Positions 1 through 8,096 of a DNA stretch of 64,000 nt are shown here, one piece after another. The notes beneath the pieces are model-generated. The model did no database searches. It was given only the letters and a program-made list of their open reading frames with translations, and was not told where the DNA came from. Numbering within the stretch: the first letter of the stretch is position 1; the number at the start of each line of letters is the position of its first letter. Source of the DNA: Candidatus Omnitrophota bacterium (GTDB lineage Bacteria > Omnitrophota > Gorgyraeia > 2-01-FULL-45-10); assembly GCA_041650805.1 (NCBI GenBank), contig JBAZKM010000003.1, forward strand, positions 1 to 64,000, written 5' to 3'. Both the position numbers and the translations under genes were made by a program.

Positions 1-32
1 CAAAGGGGATTTATCAAGTAACGGGTTATTGA

Positions 33-131
33 CACAAAGGCCGAGGGAATTCCTGCAAATTCGCGAGACGTAAACCGCAGTGCACGGCGAAAAAATTCAG
101 GCCGTGAACAGGACCCTGAGTGCGGCAGGGG
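33..131 (+). repeat. 100-bp dispersed repeat, copy 1
   Basis: The stretch is identical base for base to 22842-22890 joined to 22946-22996, where 55 extra bases interrupt the copy. A diverged inverted copy lies at about 22645-22777. It contains no convincing gene. It ends 66 bp before the tatA start codon, and the second copy ends 68 bp before the start of the endonuclease III gene. It may be a small mobile or regulatory element, and its function is unknown. Confidence 0.8.
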
Positions 132-196
132 GACGAAAGATTTTACGCTACCTTTTCTCGTCTTGGTATGATAGAATCTTAAAAAGGAGTTTTGAT

Positions 197-373
197 ATGA
201 GGATATTCGGATTGGGTATACAGGAGCTGCTCATAATATTCCTGATCTGCCTTCTCGTATTCGGGGCCGCCAAGCTCCCGGAGATCGGCAAAGCGCTCGG
301 CAAGACGATAAACGAGTTCAAAAAGTCGCTGAAAGATCCGGACTCCGATAACGGGCACAAAGAGCAGAAGTAG
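197..373 (+). CDS. tatA: Sec-independent (twin-arginine) translocase subunit TatA/TatE
   Basis: The 58-residue protein forms the pore-type subunit that lets TatC-bound folded proteins cross the inner membrane. It has the family layout: a short N-terminus (MRIFGLG), one membrane helix at about residues 8-24, the FGAAKLPEIG hinge and amphipathic stretch, then a charged lysine/aspartate tail. The start was placed at 197 because AAGGAG lies at 184-189 and the family begins there; an upstream in-frame ATG at 80 lies in a repeat and was rejected. A TATGAT -10-like box is at 167-172 with a poor -35. tatC follows 8 bp downstream. The length is at the short end for the family. Confidence 0.93.
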   Translation: MRIFGLGIQELLIIFLICLLVFGAAKLPEIGKALGKTINEFKKSLKDPDSDNGHKEQK

Positions 374-381
374 CTGATGAT

Positions 382-1104
382 ATGGAACGGGAACTCCCCT
401 TTCTCGGGCACCTGGAAGAGCTCAGGAAACGTATCATCATATCTCTCGCCGCTCTCATAATCACCACGCTCATATGCCTGCCTTTTTCTGCCCATATATT
501 CAGGATACTCAAGCTGCCCATGGCCGGGGTCGTTGATAAGCTCGCCTTCTTCGGCCCCGAAGAGGCGTTCATGATCTATATGAAGGTCGCCTTCTTTGCC
601 GGTTTCCTGGCGGCATTGCCCGTCATCGCGTACCAGTGCTGGGCCTTCGCTGCCCCGGCGATAGAGGACCGTCTCAGGAGATATACCGCCCATTTTGTCT
701 TACTCTGCTCGCTCGCTTTCCTGGCCGGATGCTCTTTTGCCTATTTTGCGTTACTGCCTAACGCGCTCAGGTTCCTTCTCGGTTTTGCCCTCGAGGACCT
801 GGAGCCGGTCATATCGGCCGATAAGTATATCTCGTTCGTCATAGCCATAACGGCATGTTCCGGTATTGTATTTGAGATGCCCGTATTGAGCTTTCTCCTT
901 ACCAGGGCAGGGATAATAGATGCCGGCCTCCTGCGCAGAAAATTCGGGTGGGCGGTAATAATGATAGCCCTCGCAGCGGCGGTAATAACGCCTACGACCG
1001 ATATCTTTAACATGCTCCTCATGGCCGTGCCGATGTTAGCGCTCTATGAGGTGAGTATATGGGTGTCTTTCCTTGCCTCGAAGGGTCGATATGGTAAAGA
1101 TTAA
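382..1104 (+). CDS. tatC: Sec-independent (twin-arginine) translocase subunit TatC
   Basis: This 240-residue multi-spanning protein is the receptor for twin-arginine signal peptides and works with TatA. The N-terminus carries the family signature FLGHLEELRKR at residues 7-17, followed by six predicted membrane segments. The polar F-x-F-x-LLP stretch (FAYFALLPNALRF) after the third helix is also typical. Length and order match the family. The gene starts 8 bp after tatA, so the two form one operon. A 70-codon remnant starts inside its last codons at 1091. I see no Tat signal peptide on other genes in the window, so the substrates are elsewhere. Confidence 0.95.
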   Translation: MERELPFLGHLEELRKRIIISLAALIITTLICLPFSAHIFRILKLPMAGVVDKLAFFGPEEAFMIYMKVAFFAGFLAALPVIAYQCWAFAAPAIEDRLRRYTAHFVLLCSLAFLAGCSFAYFALLPNALRFLLGFALEDLEPVISADKYISFVIAITACSGIVFEMPVLSFLLTRAGIIDAGLLRRKFGWAVIMIALAAAVITPTTDIFNMLLMAVPMLALYEVSIWVSFLASKGRYGKD

Positions 1105-1303
1105 AGGTCTTCTGGTGCATAAGATACTCAGGGAGGTCAAGCATCTTTGTACCGGCATGATCCGATCTTTTAATGTCCGCGTTTCTATAATAAAGACCGT
1201 GATACATGAATATCGCTGCGAGAAGTTGCTGGGCATAAGGACAGCCGAGACGTCCTGCTTTAAAGACGATATGAGTTTATGCAAGGATACGGAGAAATAT
1301 TAA
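1091..1303 (+). pseudogene. Possible N-terminal remnant of a SAM-dependent methyltransferase (70 codons)
   Basis: The frame overlaps the last 14 bp of tatC and encodes 70 residues. The stretch HEYRCEKLLGIRTAE followed by FKDDMSLCKD resembles the region just before the methyltransferase fold in a group of class I SAM-dependent enzymes, where a short linker leads to the first strand. Here a TAA stop comes directly at that point and no continuation is visible downstream. I therefore read it as a truncated gene, although a real small protein cannot be excluded. The family match is from memory of the motif and is weak. Confidence 0.35.
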
Positions 1304-1369
1304 GCAACCCCTTGCGACCCGGATATGGAGCAGCAAGGGATGACCTGAAATATTGAGCAAAGGGACGAC

Positions 1370-1645
1370 ATGCCGCTGGCCAGGAAATACAGGATCGATA
1401 AGGACAAAGTGACCTACAGGGTAATAGATAACGAGGCGGTTATACTTAACCTGGATAGCGGATATTATTACAGTTTAAATGGAGTGGGGACGGAGATATG
1501 GAAGATGATGGCTGTCGGAAAGACCACGGACGAGATACTGGATTATTTTGAGGCCGAGTATCGATTATCAAAGTCAAGGTTGAAAGGCGACCTCCTTGAA
1601 CTTATCAATGACCTGGAGAGGGAGGGGTTGATACAAGCGTTATGA
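1370..1645 (+). CDS. PqqD-like RiPP precursor recognition protein (RRE)
   Basis: The 91-residue protein matches the PqqD family in length and pattern: strands around residues 10-35, the tract EAVILNLDSGYYYSLNGVG with a following IW, then two to three helices ending in an 'LEREGLI' tail. Such domains bind the leader of a precursor peptide and present it to modifying enzymes. Here it opens the 1.4-9.5 kb cluster, overlaps the next gene by ATGA, and lies 1.2 kb upstream of a peptide carrying the YxxPxL leader motif. AGGGA lies 4 bp before the ATG. PQQ synthesis itself is not indicated, because no PqqA, PqqB or PqqC is present. Confidence 0.85.
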   Translation: MPLARKYRIDKDKVTYRVIDNEAVILNLDSGYYYSLNGVGTEIWKMMAVGKTTDEILDYFEAEYRLSKSRLKGDLLELINDLEREGLIQAL

Positions 1646-2862
1646 AAGAGATATCCGTGATCGTGCCTGTCCGCAACAGAGAGAGGTATATAGGCCCGTG
1701 CTTGGAATCTATATTGGACCAGGCCATAGGCGAAGACCGGTTCGAGGTGATCGTCGTCGACAACGGGTCTACGGATAAAACGGCTCAGGTTATCCGGTCC
1801 TATCCGGTTAAATATCTCTATCTGGAGAGGCCTTCCATCTCCGCCTCCAGAAACCTGGGTATCAGGAATTCCTCCGGTGAGTACGTTGCATTTATCGACA
1901 GCGATTCGGTCGCGGATGAAAACTGGCTACGGGAGCTGCTCGGAGGTTTTGACCACCCGAGGGTCGGCGGCTGCGGAGGAAAGATATCGGTGCTGGATAA
2001 AGACAATAAACGGCTAAGCACTCCACTCACGCCTCACGAACGATTCATAGAATGTAACAGGTCCAATCTGCCAAGGGCATTTACCGGGAACGTGATCTTT
2101 AAAAGGAGATCATTGTCGAGAGTGGGATTTTTTGACGAAACGGCCCAATTGGAATTGAACGGAGAAGATGTAGACCTGTCATGGCGATTGCATCTGGCGG
2201 GGTATCATTTGAAGTATGTCGATTCCGCGATCGTCTACCATGATTCGAAATTGACCATAAAAGATGTATGCAGGATCGGATATCGTAAAGGGCAGACCAA
2301 CGGTTTTATGAAAAAGAAGTACTATTTTATAAATAAGATGTTCTGCACGGGTATAAATATGGTGCTCTACCCGCAAATATTGTTTCTATTATACGTTGGG
2401 AAGGGGGCTACCGCGGACAACATATTTTTAACCGTCGTTAAAGGGCTTCTCTATGCCGTATCTGCATTATTCGGAGAGATAAGTTTCATCGCAGGATATA
2501 GGAGTGAAAAGTATAGGCCTGTCTTTAAAAGATTTAAAGAGGAGATGATGGATATGACGGCAGAGAGGGGTTTCAGCGCTGTCGAGGACCTGGATGGGTC
2601 CAAGATGAAGATCCCGAAAGGCGTCATATGGGGAGGCCGCCTGAATGAGACCAATGTGGCGGACATGACTTCCCGCAATGTATTTCACCTGAATAAAATA
2701 GGCTCTTTTATCTGGTGCAACATGCTTGATTCACGGCCATTGGATGAAATAACCGTTAAATTAGCGGAGAGTTACGGAATGGAATACTCCTTAATAGAGA
2801 AAGACGTAAGCGACTTTATCCTGGAGCTCAAAAAGCATAATTTTCTGGAGCCGGCAGGATAG
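1642..2862 (+). CDS. Family 2 glycosyltransferase fused to a C-terminal PqqD-like domain
   Basis: The 406-residue protein has two parts. Residues 1-250 are a GT-A fold family 2 glycosyltransferase: SVIVPVRNRE near the N-terminus, VVDNGSTD, the metal-binding FIDSDS (DxD-type) near residue 95, and a GEDVDLSWRL catalytic-base region near residue 175. Hydrophobic segments follow at about residues 225-285. Residues 310-406 (NETNVADMTSRNVFHLNKIGSFIW region and the EKDVSDFI helix) look like a second PqqD-type recognition domain. The fusion suggests a sugar transferase guided to a leader-bearing peptide, which is inferred from domain logic. The start codon overlaps the upstream PqqD stop (ATGA). Confidence 0.82.
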   Translation: MKEISVIVPVRNRERYIGPCLESILDQAIGEDRFEVIVVDNGSTDKTAQVIRSYPVKYLYLERPSISASRNLGIRNSSGEYVAFIDSDSVADENWLRELLGGFDHPRVGGCGGKISVLDKDNKRLSTPLTPHERFIECNRSNLPRAFTGNVIFKRRSLSRVGFFDETAQLELNGEDVDLSWRLHLAGYHLKYVDSAIVYHDSKLTIKDVCRIGYRKGQTNGFMKKKYYFINKMFCTGINMVLYPQILFLLYVGKGATADNIFLTVVKGLLYAVSALFGEISFIAGYRSEKYRPVFKRFKEEMMDMTAERGFSAVEDLDGSKMKIPKGVIWGGRLNETNVADMTSRNVFHLNKIGSFIWCNMLDSRPLDEITVKLAESYGMEYSLIEKDVSDFILELKKHNFLEPAG

Positions 2863-2875
2863 GCGGCGGGATGAT

Positions 2876-3010
2876 ATGAGAACCGGGAAAAGGCAAAAGG
2901 ACAAAGAAGATAAGAACAGGTACGAAAAACCTGTGCTGAAAAAGTATAAGAAGATCAAACAGATATTCGGTGTGATACCGCCTGGCAACGCTGCAGTAGT
3001 GAGCCTTTAG
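2876..3010 (+). CDS. Putative RiPP precursor peptide with YxxPxL leader motif (44 aa)
   Basis: The frame is 44 codons long, begins with MRTGKRQKDKEDKN, and carries YEKPVL at residues 16-21, the Y-x-x-P-x-L motif known from lasso-peptide leaders that are bound by PqqD-like proteins. The lysine-rich leader runs to about residue 29 and the tail is IFGVIPPGNAAVVSL. A purine-rich AGGCGGCGGG lies just upstream and the radical SAM gene starts 1 bp after the stop. The tail has no Asp, Glu or Cys, so neither a lasso macrolactam ring nor thioether cross-links can form. Ser43 next to the C-terminus could be a phosphorylation site for the HPr-kinase-like protein. The precursor role is inferred from motif and position. 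Confidence 0.75.
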   Translation: MRTGKRQKDKEDKNRYEKPVLKKYKKIKQIFGVIPPGNAAVVSL

Positions 3011-3011
3011 C

Positions 3012-4052
3012 ATGAGAATGCCCGGATATATGAAGACGACCAGCCCCTCATACCTGTTTTCAAAGTTGGATAAAGGCCTTTCCTTATTTTCTGCGCAGAT
3101 CGGGCTGACGAGCAGGTGTAATGAAAATTGTGTGCATTGCCTGGTCTGCAAAGAACCGAAGAGCGAGTTACACACAGGCGAAATTAAGTCCGTCATATCT
3201 GAACTCAAAAAGTTAAATTGCCTGACGTTAATATTCACCGGCGGAGAGGCAATGCTGAGAGAAGATTTTTTCGATATATTGGATTTTGCCAAAGGGAAGG
3301 GATTTGCCATAAGAATACTTTCAAACGGCACCCTGATAGACGAAACAAATGTAAAGTATTTAAAGGTGATAAATCCCCTGAATATGCAGATAAGCCTGTA
3401 TGGGGCTACCGCCGGGATGCATGATTCGATCACCCGGCTTAAAGGTTCTTTTGAAAGGACGGTACGGGCTATCGACAATTTAAAAAAGAACAGGATACGT
3501 TTCAACATTGCGTGTATGGTAATGCGCAACAATTTCAGAGAGTTACCTTTGATCAGAGAGATGGCAAAGAGGCGGCGATGGAAGGTGGTCATGGATTTTC
3601 TCATAAGGCCGAATGAATCGGGCTCTAAGGTCCCCACCGGATACCGTGTCAAAGACGGGCAGATGAGAGAGGCGTATTCCCTCGGCCTCTTACCCTATAT
3701 GGATAGGAATAAGCGGCTAAGGCATTACAGCAAAAAGCGTCTTTACGCGACCCGCATGGGGAGAGGGCACATCTTCATCTCTTCGGACGGGAAAGTCTAT
3801 CCCGGCATAAACATGCGGGTAGAGGTGGGGGATTTAAGAAGGGACTCTCTTTCCGACATATGGGATAAGTCGGAGAAATTGAATTGGCTTCGAGGCCTGA
3901 GCTTATCGGATTTTGAATGTTCAGGTTGTAAATATCTCCTTAACTGCTGCTGGGATCCGGGGCTTGCCCTTGCGGAACATGGGGACCTCTTTAAGAGGCC
4001 GAAAGAATTTTGCAGGTTCACAAAGCTTATTGCAGGCAAGACATGGCAATGA
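3012..4052 (+). CDS. Radical SAM/SPASM peptide-modifying enzyme
   Basis: The 346-residue protein has the radical SAM cluster motif at Cys36, Cys40 and Cys43 (CNENCVHC), GGEA near residue 77 and the TIM-barrel pattern typical of the family. A SPASM-type tail holds Cys303, Cys306, Cys312 and Cys334. The position where SPASM proteins normally have the first cysteine (YPC) reads YPG at Gly265, so at most one complete auxiliary cluster is likely. Its start lies 1 bp after the precursor-like peptide and it overlaps the ABC ATPase gene, so the substrate is probably that peptide. The chemistry (cross-link, epimerisation or other) cannot be read from the sequence. Confidence 0.88.
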   Translation: MRMPGYMKTTSPSYLFSKLDKGLSLFSAQIGLTSRCNENCVHCLVCKEPKSELHTGEIKSVISELKKLNCLTLIFTGGEAMLREDFFDILDFAKGKGFAIRILSNGTLIDETNVKYLKVINPLNMQISLYGATAGMHDSITRLKGSFERTVRAIDNLKKNRIRFNIACMVMRNNFRELPLIREMAKRRRWKVVMDFLIRPNESGSKVPTGYRVKDGQMREAYSLGLLPYMDRNKRLRHYSKKRLYATRMGRGHIFISSDGKVYPGINMRVEVGDLRRDSLSDIWDKSEKLNWLRGLSLSDFECSGCKYLLNCCWDPGLALAEHGDLFKRPKEFCRFTKLIAGKTWQ

Positions 4053-4855
4053 TCGGCATGCTGCCGCTACCGGCAGCACAAAGAGACACCGGTATGGACG
4101 CGATAAACGCAAAAGATCTGACAAAGCATTTTTTCCACCGCCGGGGCATCTTCGGGAGGCGGTGCTTAACAGCAGTAAATAATGTGACCTTATCTGTCCG
4201 CAAGGGGGAGGCCTTTGGTCTCCTCGGACCGAACGGCGCGGGGAAGACCACCCTTATAAAGATGCTTACGACGTTGATCACGCCGTCGAAAGGGGAGTTA
4301 TTCGTTAACGGCTACGGCCTGAGAGAAGAGAAGAAGATAAAAGGATCTATAAGCCTGATCTACCCGGGAGAGAGAAGTTTTTACCATCGCCTGACCGGCA
4401 GGCAGAACCTTGAGTTTTTTGCAGCTTTGCACGGCATCCATCCCTCCCCTGCCAGAGTGAAGATAGGCGGATTGCTGAAGACGGTCGGGCTGAGTAACGA
4501 TGCCGATGTGTGGTTCGAGAAATACTCTTCGGGTATGAAACAGAGATTGGCCGTTGCCCGCGGTCTGCTCAATGATCCGGAAATAATCTTCATGGATGAG
4601 CCTACAAAAGGGCTGGACCCGATAGAGGCGCGGAGATTCAGGAGATTTGTGAGGGAGTTCCTTTCTGGAGAGAAGAGAAAGACGGTCTTCCTGGCTACCC
4701 ATCAGCTCGACGAGGCCGAAGATATCTGCGATCGCGTTGCTGTGATGGATTCGGGTGAGATAAAGATCTGTGGGATGATCGGGGAATTCGCCGGCTCCGG
4801 GCGTACGGGTCTCTATGACCTGTTGGTCAGAACAGTGGACGGAGGGAAGAGTTGA
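4049..4855 (+). CDS. ABC transporter ATP-binding protein (drug/peptide exporter type)
   Basis: The protein is the nucleotide-binding subunit of an ABC-2 type exporter. It shows Walker A GPNGAGKTT, signature YSSGMKQRL, Walker B IIFMDEPTKGLD and the switch histidine in LATHQ. The spacing resembles the DrrA/NatA class. The start at 4049 uses an ATG overlapping the radical SAM stop (ATGA); the ATG at 4094 (MDAINAKDL) fits family alignments equally well. The stop overlaps the TTG start of the permease. Its place between the modifying enzyme and the permease suggests export of the mature peptide. Confidence 0.92.
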   Translation: MIGMLPLPAAQRDTGMDAINAKDLTKHFFHRRGIFGRRCLTAVNNVTLSVRKGEAFGLLGPNGAGKTTLIKMLTTLITPSKGELFVNGYGLREEKKIKGSISLIYPGERSFYHRLTGRQNLEFFAALHGIHPSPARVKIGGLLKTVGLSNDADVWFEKYSSGMKQRLAVARGLLNDPEIIFMDEPTKGLDPIEARRFRRFVREFLSGEKRKTVFLATHQLDEAEDICDRVAVMDSGEIKICGMIGEFAGSGRTGLYDLLVRTVDGGKS

Positions 4856-5661
4856 ATTTTTTTATAAAAGCCGCCGCATTCATAAAGAAGAGTTTCATAA
4901 TCCAAAAAAATTATCCTTTGCAATTCTTTATAGTCATATTTGACATTGTTTTGGGGTTAGCATTTTTTTATTTTTTAACGAAAATGTTGGGACAGGATCA
5001 GGAGCAGAGGTTCGGGTTTTATGGAGGAGGGCTCTTCACATTTTTTCTGATCGGCATGGCCTATGCCGGTTTCCTTTACACCTGGCTATACTGCTTTTCC
5101 GATATGCTTCAGAATGAATTCTATTCCGGAACGCTGGAAGTTGCGCTTGCGACACCGACCGGTATATTCCAGATACTATTCTTTTCCTCGTTATGGCCCC
5201 AGCTATATGCCTTCCTGAACGTTTTTTTATATTTTATCATAGGGATTTTGATATTCGGGGCCCGTATATCCGCGGCGAACTATCCGCTCGTTCTGACAGT
5301 GACATTGGTCTCTATGGTAGCGTTTGCCGGGTTGGGGATAACTTCGGCTGCCCTATTGATAGTTTTTAAGAAAGGCGACCTTCTGAAGAAGGCGTTATAT
5401 GTCCCGTCACTGTTTTTAAGCGGGGTCTACTTTCCCGTAGAGGCTTTGCCTGGATGGCTGCAGAAGATATCGTCGATCCTCCCGGCAACATATTCGCTGC
5501 GAGCTATCCGGAATGCGCTCGGAGGCAATTCTGCCGGTTCTGTTTACGGGGATATTGGGGTATTGGCTATTTTTGCCGCGATCTTATTTCCGGCGGGCAT
5601 ATATATATTCAAGAGGGCTTTTCTGCACAGTAAAAAGGTCGGCAGCCTGACCAGCTATTAA
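4852..5661 (+). CDS. ABC-2 type transporter permease
   Basis: The 269-residue protein has six predicted membrane segments and the ABC-2 permease layout. A hydrophilic loop carries NEFYSGTLEVALATP, typical of the DrrB/NodJ group, and a PVEALPGWLQ stretch precedes the last helices. It starts with TTG overlapping the stop of the ATPase gene, and the two should assemble as a 2+2 exporter. Local base composition is noticeably more A/T-rich at its start than in the flanks. The stop codon overlaps the stop of the convergent nucleotidyltransferase gene by four bases. Confidence 0.9.
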   Translation: MNFFIKAAAFIKKSFIIQKNYPLQFFIVIFDIVLGLAFFYFLTKMLGQDQEQRFGFYGGGLFTFFLIGMAYAGFLYTWLYCFSDMLQNEFYSGTLEVALATPTGIFQILFFSSLWPQLYAFLNVFLYFIIGILIFGARISAANYPLVLTVTLVSMVAFAGLGITSAALLIVFKKGDLLKKALYVPSLFLSGVYFPVEALPGWLQKISSILPATYSLRAIRNALGGNSAGSVYGDIGVLAIFAAILFPAGIYIFKRAFLHSKKVGSLTSY

Positions 5662-6884
5662 GAATGCCGGCGCAGCGTTTTCGCTAACAATTTCATGAGA
5701 AGAAAAGGTGCCTGCAGAAGGCGAAGCAAATATAGGGGCCATCTCTTATATCCGGGTGATCCCAATATCCTGTAGTAGTAAAAGTCTTTATTGTATAGAA
5801 CTGTCCGGGCCAGCCTTAAGATATCCATTATGCCCCTGACGGACATCAGCTCAAATATATAGGTGTTGATGAGGTGAATTATCGGTCTCTTTTCATCTAT
5901 TACAGAGAAGAACCGTTCTTTATTTATGGATTGTCCTAGAACGGTCTTCTTTAGAATAGACGGGCTGAGGCCGTGCATGACACCTGCCGGGACCATCGCT
6001 TCTCCCGGCATCAATAAGTCGCCTGCCAGGCCGAGCGCATAGTACACCATGGGAGCAGCGTCATACCTTACCGAGTTTTTCACCATCTTATCCCAGTCGA
6101 TGTTTCCGCCGAAGTACTTTAACGACTCCGATATATCGCAAAGGCCTCTCAGCCGGGGGGAGTACGGATGGTCGGAGAACTGTTTTATGCACAGGTAGAT
6201 CAGGAGGTCTTCCGCGGCCATGGCCAGGACACAGGCATCGCCGATCTCCGTATCTTTTGCCCCCGTCAATATACCCGGCAACAAGGCCTTTCTGCTCCTG
6301 GACGGAGGGAAGAGATCGCGATGCACCTCCAATATGACGGGCATGGATGATAGGGGATCATTTTTTTCATACCTGAAATGGAACGCATTATCGCGGCGAT
6401 ATCTGAGTTGCTTAGCGGTTTCAGGGCTCGATACCTCTTCTGCCGGCGCATAGCCCGATCCCAGAATGTATCTCTCAACGGACGGCAGATCCTCGTTACG
6501 GACCAGGATGTCGATATCGTACATATACCGCAACGGCAAATTTTCGTATAAGGTGTTGATGAAAAATATACCCTTCAGAGGCATCACCCTGACGCCCGCC
6601 TGCTTAAGGCCCGATGCTATGCGCCTGAACTCTTCCGACAGGAAAAGGTTTCTTGTTATGATGTGATCGATCTCTGCCCCGGCGTGCAGGCCGGCGGGCA
6701 TAACGGAAGGGTCTATCTTGCCGAGGTGATAATAGACAAGGGGTTTTATATGATGATAGGAAGCAATATCTGCAACCTTTTGCCAGTCAATATGTTGACC
6801 GAGAAGGTCTCTTATTTCCGATCTTATCCGGTCGTCAGTCTTGATCCTGGCACATAGCACGACGAGTCGTTCTTCGTAAGACAA
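5658..6884 (-). CDS. Nucleotidyltransferase family protein (PF14907-like)
   Basis: The 408-residue protein shows the minimal nucleotidyltransferase signature: Lys104-Gly105 in MPLKGIFF, then the metal-binding Asp123 and Asp125 in YDIDILV. The rest is helical, with VLEVHRDLFP near residue 185, as in the uncharacterised nucleotidyltransferase group PF14907. Members of this group are recurrent neighbours of PqqD-like and HPr-kinase-like genes in peptide clusters, but their reaction is not settled. It is divergent from the glycosyltransferase at 6993 and convergent with the ABC permease. The 108-bp divergent region 6885-6992 should hold promoters for both sides. Functional assignment stops at the fold level. 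Confidence 0.8.
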   Translation of the reverse strand: MSYEERLVVLCARIKTDDRIRSEIRDLLGQHIDWQKVADIASYHHIKPLVYYHLGKIDPSVMPAGLHAGAEIDHIITRNLFLSEEFRRIASGLKQAGVRVMPLKGIFFINTLYENLPLRYMYDIDILVRNEDLPSVERYILGSGYAPAEEVSSPETAKQLRYRRDNAFHFRYEKNDPLSSMPVILEVHRDLFPPSRSRKALLPGILTGAKDTEIGDACVLAMAAEDLLIYLCIKQFSDHPYSPRLRGLCDISESLKYFGGNIDWDKMVKNSVRYDAAPMVYYALGLAGDLLMPGEAMVPAGVMHGLSPSILKKTVLGQSINKERFFSVIDEKRPIIHLINTYIFELMSVRGIMDILRLARTVLYNKDFYYYRILGSPGYKRWPLYLLRLLQAPFLLMKLLAKTLRRHS

Positions 6885-6992
6885 ATTTGCCTCTTTTTGA
6901 AAAATTTTTCTATACCCGGACGGACATCCCGGTAATTATAGCATTTTATACAACCCTGTGATATATTTAATTTCTATAAGGAGCGCGGGTAT

Positions 6993-8078
6993 ATGTGCAG
7001 GAAGGGCCGAAGGATGGCTTCGCAGATAGACATTATCATAATTACATATGATGCCAGAGATAAACTTGAGCGCTGCCTCAGGTCGATAGTAAGGAATACC
7101 GGAGGCCTAAGTTATCGGATAACTGTCGTCGACAATGGATGCACCGATGGTACATCCGGTTTTTTAAATATCTACCACCGCAAAAATAAATATGTGGATA
7201 TAATCCGGTCCGATAAGAACCTTGGCTTCAGCGGAGGCGCCAATATAGCATTAAAGAATACCCGTAACGAATTGATCTGCCTCATGGATGACGATGTAGA
7301 AGTGACCGGGGGATGGTTAAGAGAACTGCGGAGAGAGATAAAGGCCAGGCCGGATGCCGGTATCGTAGGCTGTAAGATATTATCCGGTGACGGGAGGATA
7401 TGGTCTGCGGATTACAGGATACGGTTATTGAATTCCATCGGGATAGGTGAGATAGACAGGGGGCAGCGGGATTACATAAAGGAGTGCGATGCCCTCGTAG
7501 GGCCATGCTGGCTGATGAGAAGGCGTATTTTAGACAAAGTGGGTTACTTCGACGAGCGGTTTTTCCCATGCCAGAACGAAGACATAGATTACTGCCTCAG
7601 GACAAGGCTTGCCGGTTATAAGATCGTTTATGACGGCAGGGCCAGGATCATCCACCATCATCTTTTCAGGGATGGTGGCACGGCGCAGAATCATAGGAAC
7701 AGGCAAAGGTTCCTGAGAAAATGGGGAAAAGGGCTATTGCGATTCCCCCTTAAAGACAGCGAACCCGCAGACAGGCACATGGCGAACGGGATAGACCATC
7801 TTGAAATGGGCGACTTCAAAAAGGCACTTGATGAGTTTCGAAAGATGGGAAGGCGCGACAAGAGATTTTTAGAGCCGGCGTATATCGGGACGGCATTGGC
7901 CGGTATGCATGAATACGGGAAAGCGGTCGAGCAGTTTAAAGAAGCCATCTATTCAAATCCCTCGAATATGGGAGCGCATCACCGGCTAGCCCTGATCTAC
8001 AAAAAGATGGGCCTGGTCAAAAAGGCCAGAGATGCGGCGGCAAGGACGTTCGATTTCGTGACATCGAGATCAGCGTGA
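6993..8078 (+). CDS. Family 2 glycosyltransferase with C-terminal TPR repeats
   Basis: Residues 8-250 form a GT2 domain of the rhamnosyltransferase-like type: IDIIIITYDARDKLERC, VVDNGCTDGTS, NLGFSGGANIA, MDDDVEV (DxD) and the CQNEDIDYCLR base region. Residues 265-355 contain helix-turn-helix repeats of the TPR type (NGIDHLEMGDFKKALDEF and AVEQFKEAIYSNPSN). AAGGAG at 6978-6983 supports the start at 6993; a second ATG at 7014 is possible. It lies in the RiPP-like cluster between the nucleotidyltransferase and the HPr-kinase-like gene. It could glycosylate the peptide or a surface polymer, and the sequence does not decide between them. Confidence 0.85.
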   Translation: MCRKGRRMASQIDIIIITYDARDKLERCLRSIVRNTGGLSYRITVVDNGCTDGTSGFLNIYHRKNKYVDIIRSDKNLGFSGGANIALKNTRNELICLMDDDVEVTGGWLRELRREIKARPDAGIVGCKILSGDGRIWSADYRIRLLNSIGIGEIDRGQRDYIKECDALVGPCWLMRRRILDKVGYFDERFFPCQNEDIDYCLRTRLAGYKIVYDGRARIIHHHLFRDGGTAQNHRNRQRFLRKWGKGLLRFPLKDSEPADRHMANGIDHLEMGDFKKALDEFRKMGRRDKRFLEPAYIGTALAGMHEYGKAVEQFKEAIYSNPSNMGAHHRLALIYKKMGLVKKARDAAARTFDFVTSRSA

Positions 8079-8096
8079 TCCTGTAATGCAGGCGAT

